A stretch of 14,228 nt of DNA from CAZPXF01 sp964590945. GTDB lineage: Bacteria; Bacillota; Clostridia; Lachnospirales; Lachnospiraceae. Both the position numbers and the translations under genes were made by a program. Below the pieces are notes generated by a model. It did not search any database. It was given only the letters and a program-made list of their open reading frames with translations, and was not told the origin of the DNA. Shown here one piece after another: positions 1 to 6,387 of the stretch. Position 1 is the stretch's first letter. Every line of letters starts with the position of its first letter. The stretch covers positions 1 to 14,228 of the forward strand of contig CAZPXF010000059.1 of NCBI GenBank assembly GCA_964590945.1, written 5' to 3'.

Positions 1-1154
1 AATTTATTGATAAAGCTCTCCAGTCTTCCAAGCGCCACCTTAAGATCCTCAAGTGAATATGCGTAGGAAATCCGAAGGAAGCCTTCCCCGCAGTCGCCAA
101 ACGCCGTGCCCGGAACAACCGCAACCTTCTCTTCCTCAAGGAACTTTGATGCAAATTCCTCGGACGTCATGCCAAACTCACGGATATCCGGGAAAACATA
201 AAATGCGCCGAATGGTTCGAAGCATTTCAGTCCCATGCGATTCAATTCATGCATAAGGAACCGCCTTCTCTGGTTATACGCCTCGCGCATCTTCTGGACC
301 TCGTCCTCGCAGTTTCTAAGACCTTCGATCGCTGCATACTGGCTGTTCGTCGGCGCGCACATGATTGCGAACTGATGGATCTTAAGCATCTGCTCCAGGA
401 TCACATCCGGCGCGCACGCATATCCCAGTCTCCATCCTGTCATCGCGAAACCTTTGGAAAAACCGTTGATCACAACCGTTCTCTCTTTCATCCCCGGAAA
501 AGATGCAATCGAAACATGTTCCGTGCCGTATGTCAGCTCCGAATAGATCTCATCGGAGATCACAAAGATATCCTTTTCCCGGACAATCCTGGCGATCGGC
601 TCCAGATCCTCCTTCGTCATGATAGAACCTGTCGGATTATTCGGAAACGGCATGATAAGTATCTTCGTCTTATCAGTAATATGCTCCAGAAGCTCTTCCT
701 TTGTAAGCTTAAACTTGTTTTCATTTTTCAGAGGAATGACAACCGGCGTTCCATTTGCAAGGATCGTGCACGGCAGATACGATACATAGCTTGGCTGCGG
801 GATCAGAACCTCATCCCCCGGATCCAGCATAGCACGAAGCGCGATATCGATCGCCTCGCTTCCTCCGACTGTAACCAGGATCTCTTTTCCCGGATCATAG
901 GAAACCTGAATCTTGCGTTCCAGATATTTGCTGATCTCAAGCTTTAATTCTTTAAGGCCTGCATTGGACGTGTAAAATGTCTTCCCGCGCTCCAATGTAT
1001 AGATGCCCTCTTCCCGGATTCTCCACGGCGTATCAAAATCCGGTTCCCCGACGCCAAGGGAAATGGCGTCCTCCATCTCATTGACCACATCGAAAAACTT
1101 TCGGATTCCGGATGGGGCGATATCTGCAACTCTGTCTGAAAGCGGATTTCTCAT
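1..1154 (-). CDS. Class I/II PLP-dependent aminotransferase (3' end cut by window edge)
   Basis: Fold-type I aminotransferase, probably acting on aspartate, an aromatic or another amino acid with 2-oxoglutarate in the cytoplasm; the exact substrate cannot be read from sequence. 384 codons are visible, so only the last few of a roughly 390-residue family protein are missing. Landmarks: the PNNPTG turn (residues 171-176, Asn173), D201 and Y204 in the ISDEIY strand, the Schiff-base lysine K234 in GFSKGFAMTGWRLGY, and the substrate-carboxylate arginine R361 in FLRISYAY. The ATG shares one base with the stop of the Lrp/AsnC gene (TAATG), with a GGTGA element about 7 bases upstream, so the two are translationally coupled. 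This pairing suggests that the regulator controls the enzyme in response to an amino acid (inference). Family sure; substrate unknown. Confidence 0.93.
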   Translation of the reverse strand, partial: MRNPLSDRVADIAPSGIRKFFDVVNEMEDAISLGVGEPDFDTPWRIREEGIYTLERGKTFYTSNAGLKELKLEISKYLERKIQVSYDPGKEILVTVGGSEAIDIALRAMLDPGDEVLIPQPSYVSYLPCTILANGTPVVIPLKNENKFKLTKEELLEHITDKTKILIMPFPNNPTGSIMTKEDLEPIARIVREKDIFVISDEIYSELTYGTEHVSIASFPGMKERTVVINGFSKGFAMTGWRLGYACAPDVILEQMLKIHQFAIMCAPTNSQYAAIEGLRNCEDEVQKMREAYNQRRRFLMHELNRMGLKCFEPFGAFYVFPDIREFGMTSEEFASKFLEEEKVAVVPGTAFGDCGEGFLRISYAYSLEDLKVALGRLESFINK

Positions 1155-1636
1155 TACGGCGTCACCAGCATCCTTTCTGCTTTTTCTTTCTGAACAAATA
1201 CCGTGCCGTGGTCTTTATATTTATTCAAAATAAAATGCGTAGTTGTTCCGGTAACTCCATCGATCGTTGAGAGCTTCTGGAAAACAAATCTGGAAATATC
1301 CTTGATGGACTTTCCTTCCAGCGTCACAAGGAAATCGTACGCCCCGGAAATAAGATATACGGACTCGACCTCCGGGTAATTGTAAATACGTTCTGCAATG
1401 CGTCCAAATCCGATGTCGCGCTGAGGCGTTACGCGCACCTCGATCAGGGCCGTCACCTTCTCGACATCCGTATTGTCCCAGTTGATCATCGTGTGATAGC
1501 CACAGATGATCTTCTCCTCCTCCATCGCGTGGAGTTCGCTTAATATCATCTCTTCGCTTGTTCCAAGCATGATCGCAAGATCCTTCAGATTCGCCTTGCT
1601 GTTCTTCTCAATATAATTCAAAATCTGCTGTCTCAT
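1154..1636 (-). CDS. Lrp/AsnC-family transcriptional regulator
   Basis: 160-residue feast/famine regulator. An N-terminal winged HTH (about residues 3-50, LKDLAIMLGTSEEMILSEL as the helix-turn-helix) is followed by a RAM/AsnC ligand-binding domain (about 60-140) containing the typical SGAYDFLV segment (97-104). The family binds DNA as dimers to octamers and senses amino acids. I chose the ATG at 1636 because GGAAGAGGT lies 8 bases upstream and the product then starts MRQQILNYIEK, as usual for the family; an ATG at 1660 has no ribosome binding site. It is followed by an aminotransferase in TAATG overlap and preceded, 37 bases before this start, by a 17-bp palindrome like an Lrp box, which suggests autoregulation. 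Confidence 0.93.
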   Translation of the reverse strand: MRQQILNYIEKNSKANLKDLAIMLGTSEEMILSELHAMEEEKIICGYHTMINWDNTDVEKVTALIEVRVTPQRDIGFGRIAERIYNYPEVESVYLISGAYDFLVTLEGKSIKDISRFVFQKLSTIDGVTGTTTHFILNKYKDHGTVFVQKEKAERMLVTP

Positions 1637-1672
1637 ATCATATACCTCTTCCTGACTCATAATTTATGCAAT

Positions 1673-1689
1673 GCAGAATTGTATTCTGC
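1673..1689. promoter_or_regulatory. Palindromic operator candidate (Lrp box-like)
   Basis: GCAGAAT-TGT-ATTCTGC is a perfect 7-bp inverted repeat with a 3-base centre. It sits between the stop of the HypE-like gene and the start of the Lrp/AsnC gene. Its inner 15 bases match the published E. coli Lrp consensus YAGHAWATTWTDCTR at 13 of 15 positions by my count. The position suits autoregulation. No clear -35/-10 pair was found beside it, so it may act on a weak internal promoter. An alternative is that it is only an RNA hairpin; the loop of 3 and the lack of a T-run argue against a terminator. Confidence 0.5.
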
Positions 1690-1700
1690 CATACACAGCT

Positions 1701-2738
1701 TTATAATAGTTTCCAGATCTCATCCGCTGCAGGACGGTCAAGATACCTGAAATCTTCTCCATTACGAAGCACCCGTTCTTTCCGGCGGATCGTATGTCCG
1801 ATCACCGCGGCGCGGCATCCTGCCCGCACAAGCGTTTCCTTCAGACGCTCTCCACCCGGGAGGGCGAAAATCATCGTTCCTGCCGACGTTAAAAGGTACG
1901 GATTCACATCATACTGCTCACAGACTTCTACCGTCTCCTGGAGGATCGGAAATTTCTTCATATCCAATTCCATTCCCACGCCTAAAGTCTCGCCCATATT
2001 CCACAGCGCCGCAAGGATCCCTCCCTGGCCGGTCTGCCAGATCCCCGCCCCTGCCGCATACGCTGCGGAAACAGCCTCCGATGCAAAAATCTCCTTTTCA
2101 TGCCGCCGGAGTGTATTCAGAAACGCCTGCTGAAAATGCGTTTTCAGCTCAGCTTCCTTCTCTGCCAGAATCTGAAGGCTTCCGGCCAGTCCAACCGATC
2201 CGGCTACAACAACATCCAGATTCTTAGTTTCTGCTGCCGCGCCGGAAGAACTCTCTCCTTCCGCATGGCCGATGGCCGTTGCATGGACCAGAATATGCGC
2301 CAGAGACGGAACTGTCTGTACCTGTATATTTAAAATTGGGAGCGCATGCTCCTTCCCGGCTCGTGCAGCCTCCCTGAGTGTATGTTCAAGCGTCTTTTCC
2401 TCCAGCCATTCCGGAAGATCGAGCGCCAGAAGAAGCCCCTTCGGCTTTGCGCCTTTCGATGCAAGCGCATTCGCGGCCTCAGCCATCGCAAAAACCGGAG
2501 TCACAGGCGCATCTCCGACGCTTGAGGCAAGCGCCGAAACCATCCGCTTCACCCGGCCGGCCGCCTGTTCCCCGCTATTTCGCCGGCCTGATATCGGATT
2601 CCCATCATGCGGGCAGTCGGATACAAGGAAATCTGCGCAGCACTCTTCGATGGCCGGATGCAGGTTCCCGTCAGTCCTGTCGATATATTTGGACACTGTC
2701 CGTCTCCATGTTGTCTGTGATACCTTACCTGTTTTCAT
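1701..2738 (-). CDS. HypE/PurM-like (AIR synthase-related) protein, probably lacking HypE chemistry
   Basis: 345 residues. The start MKTGKVSQ and the C-terminal half resemble the AIR-synthase/HypE fold: a Gly-rich segment GQGGILAALWNMGETLGVG (237-255), then DVNPYLLTSAGTMIFALPGG (277-296) and CRAAVIGHTI (308-317). Known HypE makes the thiocyanate carried to NiFe hydrogenase and needs an acidic GDDAAV-type N-terminal ATP loop and a C-terminal cysteine. Here the corresponding region reads EECCADFLVSD and the protein ends EIWKLL without cysteine, and no other hyp gene is in view. It is therefore likely a divergent paralogue of unknown role. The start at 2738 has GGACAGG just upstream; a longer in-frame start at 2831 would run into the upstream vanW-like gene. 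Gap to that gene is 58 bases, so probably one operon. Confidence 0.78.
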   Translation of the reverse strand: MKTGKVSQTTWRRTVSKYIDRTDGNLHPAIEECCADFLVSDCPHDGNPISGRRNSGEQAAGRVKRMVSALASSVGDAPVTPVFAMAEAANALASKGAKPKGLLLALDLPEWLEEKTLEHTLREAARAGKEHALPILNIQVQTVPSLAHILVHATAIGHAEGESSSGAAAETKNLDVVVAGSVGLAGSLQILAEKEAELKTHFQQAFLNTLRRHEKEIFASEAVSAAYAAGAGIWQTGQGGILAALWNMGETLGVGMELDMKKFPILQETVEVCEQYDVNPYLLTSAGTMIFALPGGERLKETLVRAGCRAAVIGHTIRRKERVLRNGEDFRYLDRPAADEIWKLL

Positions 2739-2796
2739 TTCCTGTCCCTGTCTGATCGTAATATCCTGCCGCAGCGTCCGGGTACTGCCTTTACTG

Positions 2797-4326
2797 CTAC
2801 TGCGCCGCCCGCGCGCGCGGGATGGCCGCATTTATCGTATCCGGGTTCTGTGTCGCTACCGCATCCTTAATAATATTGACCGCCGTCTGGGATTCCGATC
2901 TGGTCCCCACTGTGATCGTACGGTTGGACACCGCATAATTGCTGGAATTCACTTCCTCGCGGCTCTCCTGCTTTCCGTCAACCTTAACGACCTTCCACAG
3001 ACGGGCATTCACCCCTTCCTCCCCGTAGGACGTAGTCTGCATGGAGCCAAGCGCATAGTCTGAGGACGTAACATATTCAACCCCCGGCTCTGTCGTACTG
3101 ATGACCTCGCTCTCATAAGAGACTTCTCGATTCGAATCACGGGTCTCCCTGCCGTAGATCGTTGTCCGGATGATCCCTCCTCCGGTCGTACACTCAATAT
3201 AGATCGGCGTACTTAAATTATTCTTAAACCTGAAATCCTTGGATCCTTCCGCAATCGCCGCATCCATACCCGGCTCCACATAATCCACCGTCATGGAATG
3301 CGGATAGCGCTCCGTCACAGTCAATTCCGCCAAAAGCACCGCATTGTAGAGCGTGGTGGAAATCTGGCAAATGCCGCCTGCCACGCTTGGAACGACCTGC
3401 CCGGATGAATAGGCCGTCGCTTCCACATAGCCATTATCCTCCGTCAGAGGAGACAGCTTCTCTTCCACGGAAATCTCTTCCCCCGGCATCAAAACAGTCC
3501 CGTCCAGTTTCCCGGAACCATTGGCAATATTCGTCGCACGGGCAAGCGCCGTCGAATACTCCGTCGAGTAGGTTCCGAGCGTATCCTGAATCGTCTCCAG
3601 ATCCTCTGCCGTCACCTTCGGAACTTCTTTCTCAGTCACAAGCGCCACCTCGCCGTCCTGACAATCCCATTTTGTATTCAGGAAAGCTTCGATCGTCTCA
3701 AGAGACGCCTCCATGTCAAGAGAGATCCCTTCCTTCCCCTCGGTGATCTCAAACTTCCTGCCGCTTTTATGTACGATCTGCGCATCCTGCGCCCGATCCT
3801 CTTTTGCGACTGCATGTTCCGAAAGATATGTCCGCGCCGTTCCCCGGTCGATGGAATATGTTCCATAATATTCTTTTTTGCCCTTGTTCAGGCTTCTGAT
3901 CTGCTTATACTTTTCAAAAAGGCCTCCGTCATGGCCAAACGCCATCGCCTTTTCGACCAGCTTATTAATACTGTCGGTCTGAAGCTTTAACTCCTTCAAC
4001 TGCACTTCCGTCTCATTGCCGCCGGCTTTCAGCGTCAGCACAGCCTCAGGCGCAGATGCCACGCGCGACTTCACAGCCGCCAGCGCTTCCTCCTCCGTCA
4101 TTCCGGACACGTCGATCCCGTCAATCGAGATTCCGCTTAAGATCGTATCTCCCGCGGCTTTCTGAACGGTACGGTACACGGTAAAATATCCGATCACCAA
4201 TATAAGCAGCAGGACCAGACCTGTTGCTCCGGCGATCGTCCTCCTACGCTGGCGGATACGCTCTAATTTAAGCCGGGCACGCCGTTGTTCACGGTCCTCC
4301 TTGTATCTCGGTCTTCTCCCCGCCAT
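2797..4326 (-). CDS. VanW-domain cell-envelope protein (YoaR-type)
   Basis: 509 residues. A very basic cytoplasmic N-terminus (1-31) is followed by one membrane anchor (about 32-52), so the rest is extracellular. Residues about 60-235 resemble the putative peptidoglycan-binding domain found ahead of VanW in YoaR-like proteins. Residues about 247-395 are the VanW domain, with its hallmark GGICQISTTLYNAVLLAEL (317-335) and ERYPHS (339-344). The tail (400-509) is rich in Ser, Thr and Glu. VanW proteins lie in some vancomycin-resistance clusters but their biochemistry is unknown; chromosomal copies like this are common in Clostridia and are not evidence of resistance. AGGGG lies 8 bases before the ATG. 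It is 22 bases downstream of a tiny membrane-peptide gene. Confidence 0.92.
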   Translation of the reverse strand: MAGRRPRYKEDREQRRARLKLERIRQRRRTIAGATGLVLLLILVIGYFTVYRTVQKAAGDTILSGISIDGIDVSGMTEEEALAAVKSRVASAPEAVLTLKAGGNETEVQLKELKLQTDSINKLVEKAMAFGHDGGLFEKYKQIRSLNKGKKEYYGTYSIDRGTARTYLSEHAVAKEDRAQDAQIVHKSGRKFEITEGKEGISLDMEASLETIEAFLNTKWDCQDGEVALVTEKEVPKVTAEDLETIQDTLGTYSTEYSTALARATNIANGSGKLDGTVLMPGEEISVEEKLSPLTEDNGYVEATAYSSGQVVPSVAGGICQISTTLYNAVLLAELTVTERYPHSMTVDYVEPGMDAAIAEGSKDFRFKNNLSTPIYIECTTGGGIIRTTIYGRETRDSNREVSYESEVISTTEPGVEYVTSSDYALGSMQTTSYGEEGVNARLWKVVKVDGKQESREEVNSSNYAVSNRTITVGTRSESQTAVNIIKDAVATQNPDTINAAIPRARAAQ

Positions 4327-4348
4327 TCTTCAATCCCCTGTCTCTCAT

Positions 4349-4450
4349 TTATACAAGATATGGAAGTACCATTGTCGCTACCATCGCAACAATTACTACC
4401 AGAATAATAACTGCTACCGCTTTTTTGAATTTTGGATTATAAAAATTCAT
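4349..4450 (-). CDS. Small single-pass membrane peptide, 33 residues
   Basis: The product begins MNFYNPKFKK: a short basic N-terminus, then one hydrophobic helix from about residue 11 to 31 made almost only of Ala, Val, Ile, Leu and Met. This predicts a single transmembrane segment with the N-terminus in the cytoplasm. The ATG at 4450 is chosen because GGAGG (4457-4461) lies 6 bases upstream; the in-frame ATG at 4456 touches the GGAGG directly and is unlikely to be used. It is followed 22 bases on by the VanW-domain gene, so the two are probably cotranscribed. It resembles in general style the small Firmicutes membrane peptides such as Prli42, but I see no firm motif match. Function unknown. 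Confidence 0.72.
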   Translation of the reverse strand: MNFYNPKFKKAVAVIILVVIVAMVATMVLPYLV

Positions 4451-4456
4451 CTTCAT

Positions 4457-4461
4457 CCTCC
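4457..4461 (-). promoter_or_regulatory. Ribosome binding site that decides the start of the small membrane peptide
   Basis: GGAGG on the minus strand, immediately before an ATG at 4456 and 6 bases before the ATG at 4450. Only the second ATG has normal spacing. Confidence 0.65.
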
Positions 4462-4499
4462 GTCTGTTGTTCACATCCAATGATTGTATATTCTGTTTT

Positions 4500-4528
4500 A
4501 TCTTATACTGTTTGCTTTCATTTTGCAA
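4500..4528 (-). promoter_or_regulatory. Possible sigma-A promoter for the small peptide-vanW operon
   Basis: TTGCAA (4523-4528), 17 bases, TAAGAT (4500-4505). Each box matches the consensus at 4 of 6 positions, so this is a modest promoter. It lies between the SRP RNA gene and the small peptide gene, about 40 bases ahead of the ribosome binding site. Read-through from the strong ffs promoter is the alternative. Confidence 0.4.
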
Positions 4529-4552
4529 GCGAATTCATCCGTCATACACACA

Positions 4553-4583
4553 GAGGGAGAAACCCTTCTCAAGCTTCTCCCTC
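4553..4583 (-). terminator. Hairpin downstream of ffs, possible weak terminator
   Basis: GAGGGAGAA (9 bases) pairs perfectly with TTCTCCCTC, with a 13-base loop. It stands about 35 bases after the expected 3' end of the SRP RNA. The following bases on the minus strand are TGTGTGTATG rather than a T-run, so termination may be partial, or the hairpin may instead help set the 3' end by processing. Confidence 0.35.
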
Positions 4584-4619
4584 TTCCCAACCGGCCGCCT
4601 CTGACCAGTATCGCATTCT

Positions 4620-4885
4620 TTTATGTGCATCACACTTCGAACTCCACCCACAGACGTTACTCCTGCAGTTAACTCAACCCAGGCGCCCTCACGGCACACA
4701 GGAGATTCTGCTTAGTGCTGCTCCGTTCCCGACCTGACACGGTTCACAGAGTCCTGTTGCGCGAGACCCGAATCTCAATGCCACTTACAGAAGGCAGCTC
4801 TGCAGATGAAAAGCCCTCCATGTGATATCACCCCTGCTATAGCGGATTGCAGGTACAAGGCACCGCTAACTCCCCGGCTGCACAG
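4620..4885 (-). ncRNA. ffs: Signal recognition particle RNA, large Gram-positive type with Alu domain
   Basis: RNA scaffold of the signal recognition particle; it binds Ffh and targets nascent membrane proteins to the Sec translocon. The 5' Alu part contains GGGGAGTTAGCGGTGCC and CTGCAATCCGCTATAGCAGG, close to the Bacillus scRNA. The Ffh-binding domain IV is CAGGTCGGGAACGGAGCAGC, which keeps the GGAA tetraloop but with a G-C closing pair. The 3' strand has the GGGTTGAGTTAACTGC and GAGTAACG elements and closes with TGTGATGCACAT, which pairs with GTGATATCACA near the 5' side. Ends are estimated: 5' from the promoter (TAAAAT at 4892-4897), 3' from the pairing. Length about 266 bases, as expected. 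It directly follows tadA, an order also found in Bacillus. The protein-free stretch 4451-4935 holds this RNA, its promoter and the next promoter. Confidence 0.93.
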
Positions 4886-4891
4886 AACATT

Positions 4892-4920
4892 ATTTTACAG
4901 GAAAAACTGATCTCTGTCAA
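4892..4920 (-). promoter_or_regulatory. Strong sigma-A promoter of ffs
   Basis: TTGACA (4915-4920), exactly 17 bases, TAAAAT (4892-4897). The first box is perfect and the second matches 5 of 6. The expected start, about 7 bases downstream near 4885, agrees with the 5' end of the SRP RNA. The -35 box begins only 15 bases after the tadA stop codon. Confidence 0.85.
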
Positions 4921-4935
4921 CCGGAAAAACGCGTT

Positions 4936-5436
4936 TTACGGCTTGCAGATCTCTTTTTTCAACTGTTTTGTCCTCTCCCTTAATTCCCGGAAAAAGTCCT
5001 TCATCATCCGGCTGCATTCTTCTTCAAGAACTCCGGTCTGCAATTCCACCTGATGATTGAACTCTTCCATTTGAAGAAGATTGAGGATAGACCCTGCGCA
5101 GCCTGCTTTCGGGTTCATGCAGCCCACGACAACCTTGTCCATCCGCGACTGCACGATCGCCCCGGAACACATCTGACACGGTTCCAGGGTCACATACATG
5201 GTGCAGCCCTCCAGACGCCAGTCCCCCATAGCTTTGCACGCTTTCTTAATGGCGATGAGTTCCGCGTGGGCAAGCGTATTGTGGTCGGTCTTACGGCGAT
5301 TGTACCCCCGGCCAATGATCTTGTCTCCATATACAATGACGCAGCCGATCGGCACTTCGCCGACCGCATATGCCTTATTCGCCTGCCGGATCGCCTCCCG
5401 CATGTATTTTTCCTCCGGTGTTTTTGCTCTTATCAT
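4936..5436 (-). CDS. tadA: tRNA-specific adenosine deaminase TadA
   Basis: Deaminates A34 to inosine in the anticodon of tRNA-Arg(ACG) in the cytoplasm. 166 residues. The zinc and catalytic motif is H57-A-E59, and the second zinc motif is P86-C87-Q-M-C90; VPIGCVIV (28-35) and the substrate-facing NPKAGCAGS (108-116) are also typical of TadA rather than of other cytidine deaminase-like proteins. The start at 5436 has GGAGA 6 bases upstream. An in-frame ATG at 5403, also with a good GGAGG, would give a shorter form beginning MREAIRQANKAY; an ATG at 5493 would overlap the upstream gene by 28 bases and is less likely. ffs follows directly, as in Bacillus. Upstream neighbours are the acidic-linker protein and dgt. 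Confidence 0.95.
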   Translation of the reverse strand: MIRAKTPEEKYMREAIRQANKAYAVGEVPIGCVIVYGDKIIGRGYNRRKTDHNTLAHAELIAIKKACKAMGDWRLEGCTMYVTLEPCQMCSGAIVQSRMDKVVVGCMNPKAGCAGSILNLLQMEEFNHQVELQTGVLEEECSRMMKDFFRELRERTKQLKKEICKP

Positions 5437-5465
5437 ATCTGTTCTCCAATCTGCAGCATCGCAGT

Positions 5466-6332
5466 CTATTGTTTCGGCAAATGTCTGCACCAATAGCCAA
5501 ACGCCGCTTTGTGTTCCCTTGCCTCCATCGGCGTCGGAATGCCATACTCTTCCGCCTCCATAAATTGCGAAAATCCGAACATCGACGCCGCCCGTTTTTC
5601 TCTTTCCATAAAAACGCCGGGCACGCCTAAAATATACTGGTCTTCATCCTCTGAAAGCAGCAGATGACGGTAATTGTAATAGCCGTGCAGAAGAAAGCTG
5701 TTATTTGCAAGATGCCGGTCCTCCCTTCTTAAAACGCCAAGATCGCGCGGCCCGATACGCCGGTAAGCAAATTCCTCAGATACCACTTCCTCCGTCTCCG
5801 GCGGAAGATCCGCCATCATCTCTATCTTTTCCGGAGCGGCTTCCTCCTCCCCCTGTTCTTCCGGCTCTCCCTCTTCTTCCGGCTCTTCCGGCTCGCGCGA
5901 AGCTGTCTTTGCATGTTCCAAAGAGGAATCTTCCCGCTCCTGCGGCAAATCTGAGGCCTCCTGCGTCCCGCCGAATGCCCTTTCATTTTTCAAAAATACA
6001 AGATATCTCCGCTCCCGGTTTTCGCCGATCATAATACCGTCGATCTGTTCAAATGGAATATCCGTATTTCCAACATGCGCCGCATCCATTTCCACATATC
6101 CATTGAGATTCCCGCTTTTCATCCGTACATATCCAAGCGGGATCCGGACGACCGCATCGTCAGATTCATAAAACGCGTAAATATTACAGAGATCCTCTGC
6201 GCAGATCCCCTTTCCATGAATATATGCTTTGCAAACCTTCTCGCTGAAATCAAACCGGATGAAACCTGTATTTCTTACCTTGCGGTCATTCTCATACTCG
6301 TACATATACCGGACAATTCGCTTCCACTCCAT
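5466..6332 (-). CDS. Uncharacterised protein with acidic linker (possibly DUF6128)
   Basis: 288 residues, no signal peptide or membrane segment. Three parts are visible: an N-terminal beta-rich region (about 1-117, beginning MEWKRIVRYMYEYEND and containing VVRIPLGYVR and FEQIDGIMIG); a low-complexity linker dominated by Glu and Pro (about 120-185); and a C-terminal conserved-looking module (188-288) with HLANNSFLLHGYYNYRHLLL, ILGVPGVFMEREK and FGYWCRH. The last module resembles a Lachnospiraceae family that I recall as DUF6128; that label is from memory. It sits between dgt and tadA with AGGAGGG 5 bases before the ATG, but that site lies in a 14-bp hairpin with the end of dgt. Function unknown. 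Confidence 0.82.
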   Translation of the reverse strand: MEWKRIVRYMYEYENDRKVRNTGFIRFDFSEKVCKAYIHGKGICAEDLCNIYAFYESDDAVVRIPLGYVRMKSGNLNGYVEMDAAHVGNTDIPFEQIDGIMIGENRERRYLVFLKNERAFGGTQEASDLPQEREDSSLEHAKTASREPEEPEEEGEPEEQGEEEAAPEKIEMMADLPPETEEVVSEEFAYRRIGPRDLGVLRREDRHLANNSFLLHGYYNYRHLLLSEDEDQYILGVPGVFMEREKRAASMFGFSQFMEAEEYGIPTPMEAREHKAAFGYWCRHLPKQ

Positions 6333-6333
6333 A

Positions 6334-6387
6334 AAATCCCTCCTGCACAGCAGATACTTCTAAATCTACTCTATGCAGAAGGGATTT
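6334..6387 (-). promoter_or_regulatory. RNA hairpin hiding the ribosome binding site of the gene after dgt
   Basis: On the minus strand AAATCCCTTCTGCA (6387-6374) can pair along 14 bases with TGCAGGAGGGATTT (6347-6334), with one G-U pair and a 26-base loop. The second arm contains the whole AGGAGGG ribosome binding site of the gene starting at 6332, and with one bulged base the stem can extend into its AUG. The first arm begins inside the dgt stop codon (6388-6386). A ribosome finishing dgt would cover that arm and open the site: a translational coupling device (inference). Confidence 0.65.

Noticed and set aside
249..947. Open frame of 232 codons on the plus strand
   Set aside because: Fully antisense to the aminotransferase gene, which has all its active-site motifs; no recognisable protein.
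2272..3063. Long open frame of 263 codons on the plus strand
   Set aside because: It lies antisense to both the HypE-like and VanW genes, has no domain pattern or ribosome site, and is rich in Ser, Arg and Cys as expected of a shadow frame.
2797..4326. VanW gene as a sign of vancomycin resistance
   Set aside because: No vanH, vanA/B, vanX, vanR or vanS homologue is nearby; VanW-domain proteins are common in sensitive Clostridia.
4926..4937. AAAACGCGTTTT as a terminator after tadA
   Set aside because: It is a self-complementary 12-mer with no room for a loop, and it runs into the ffs promoter; transcription probably reads through.
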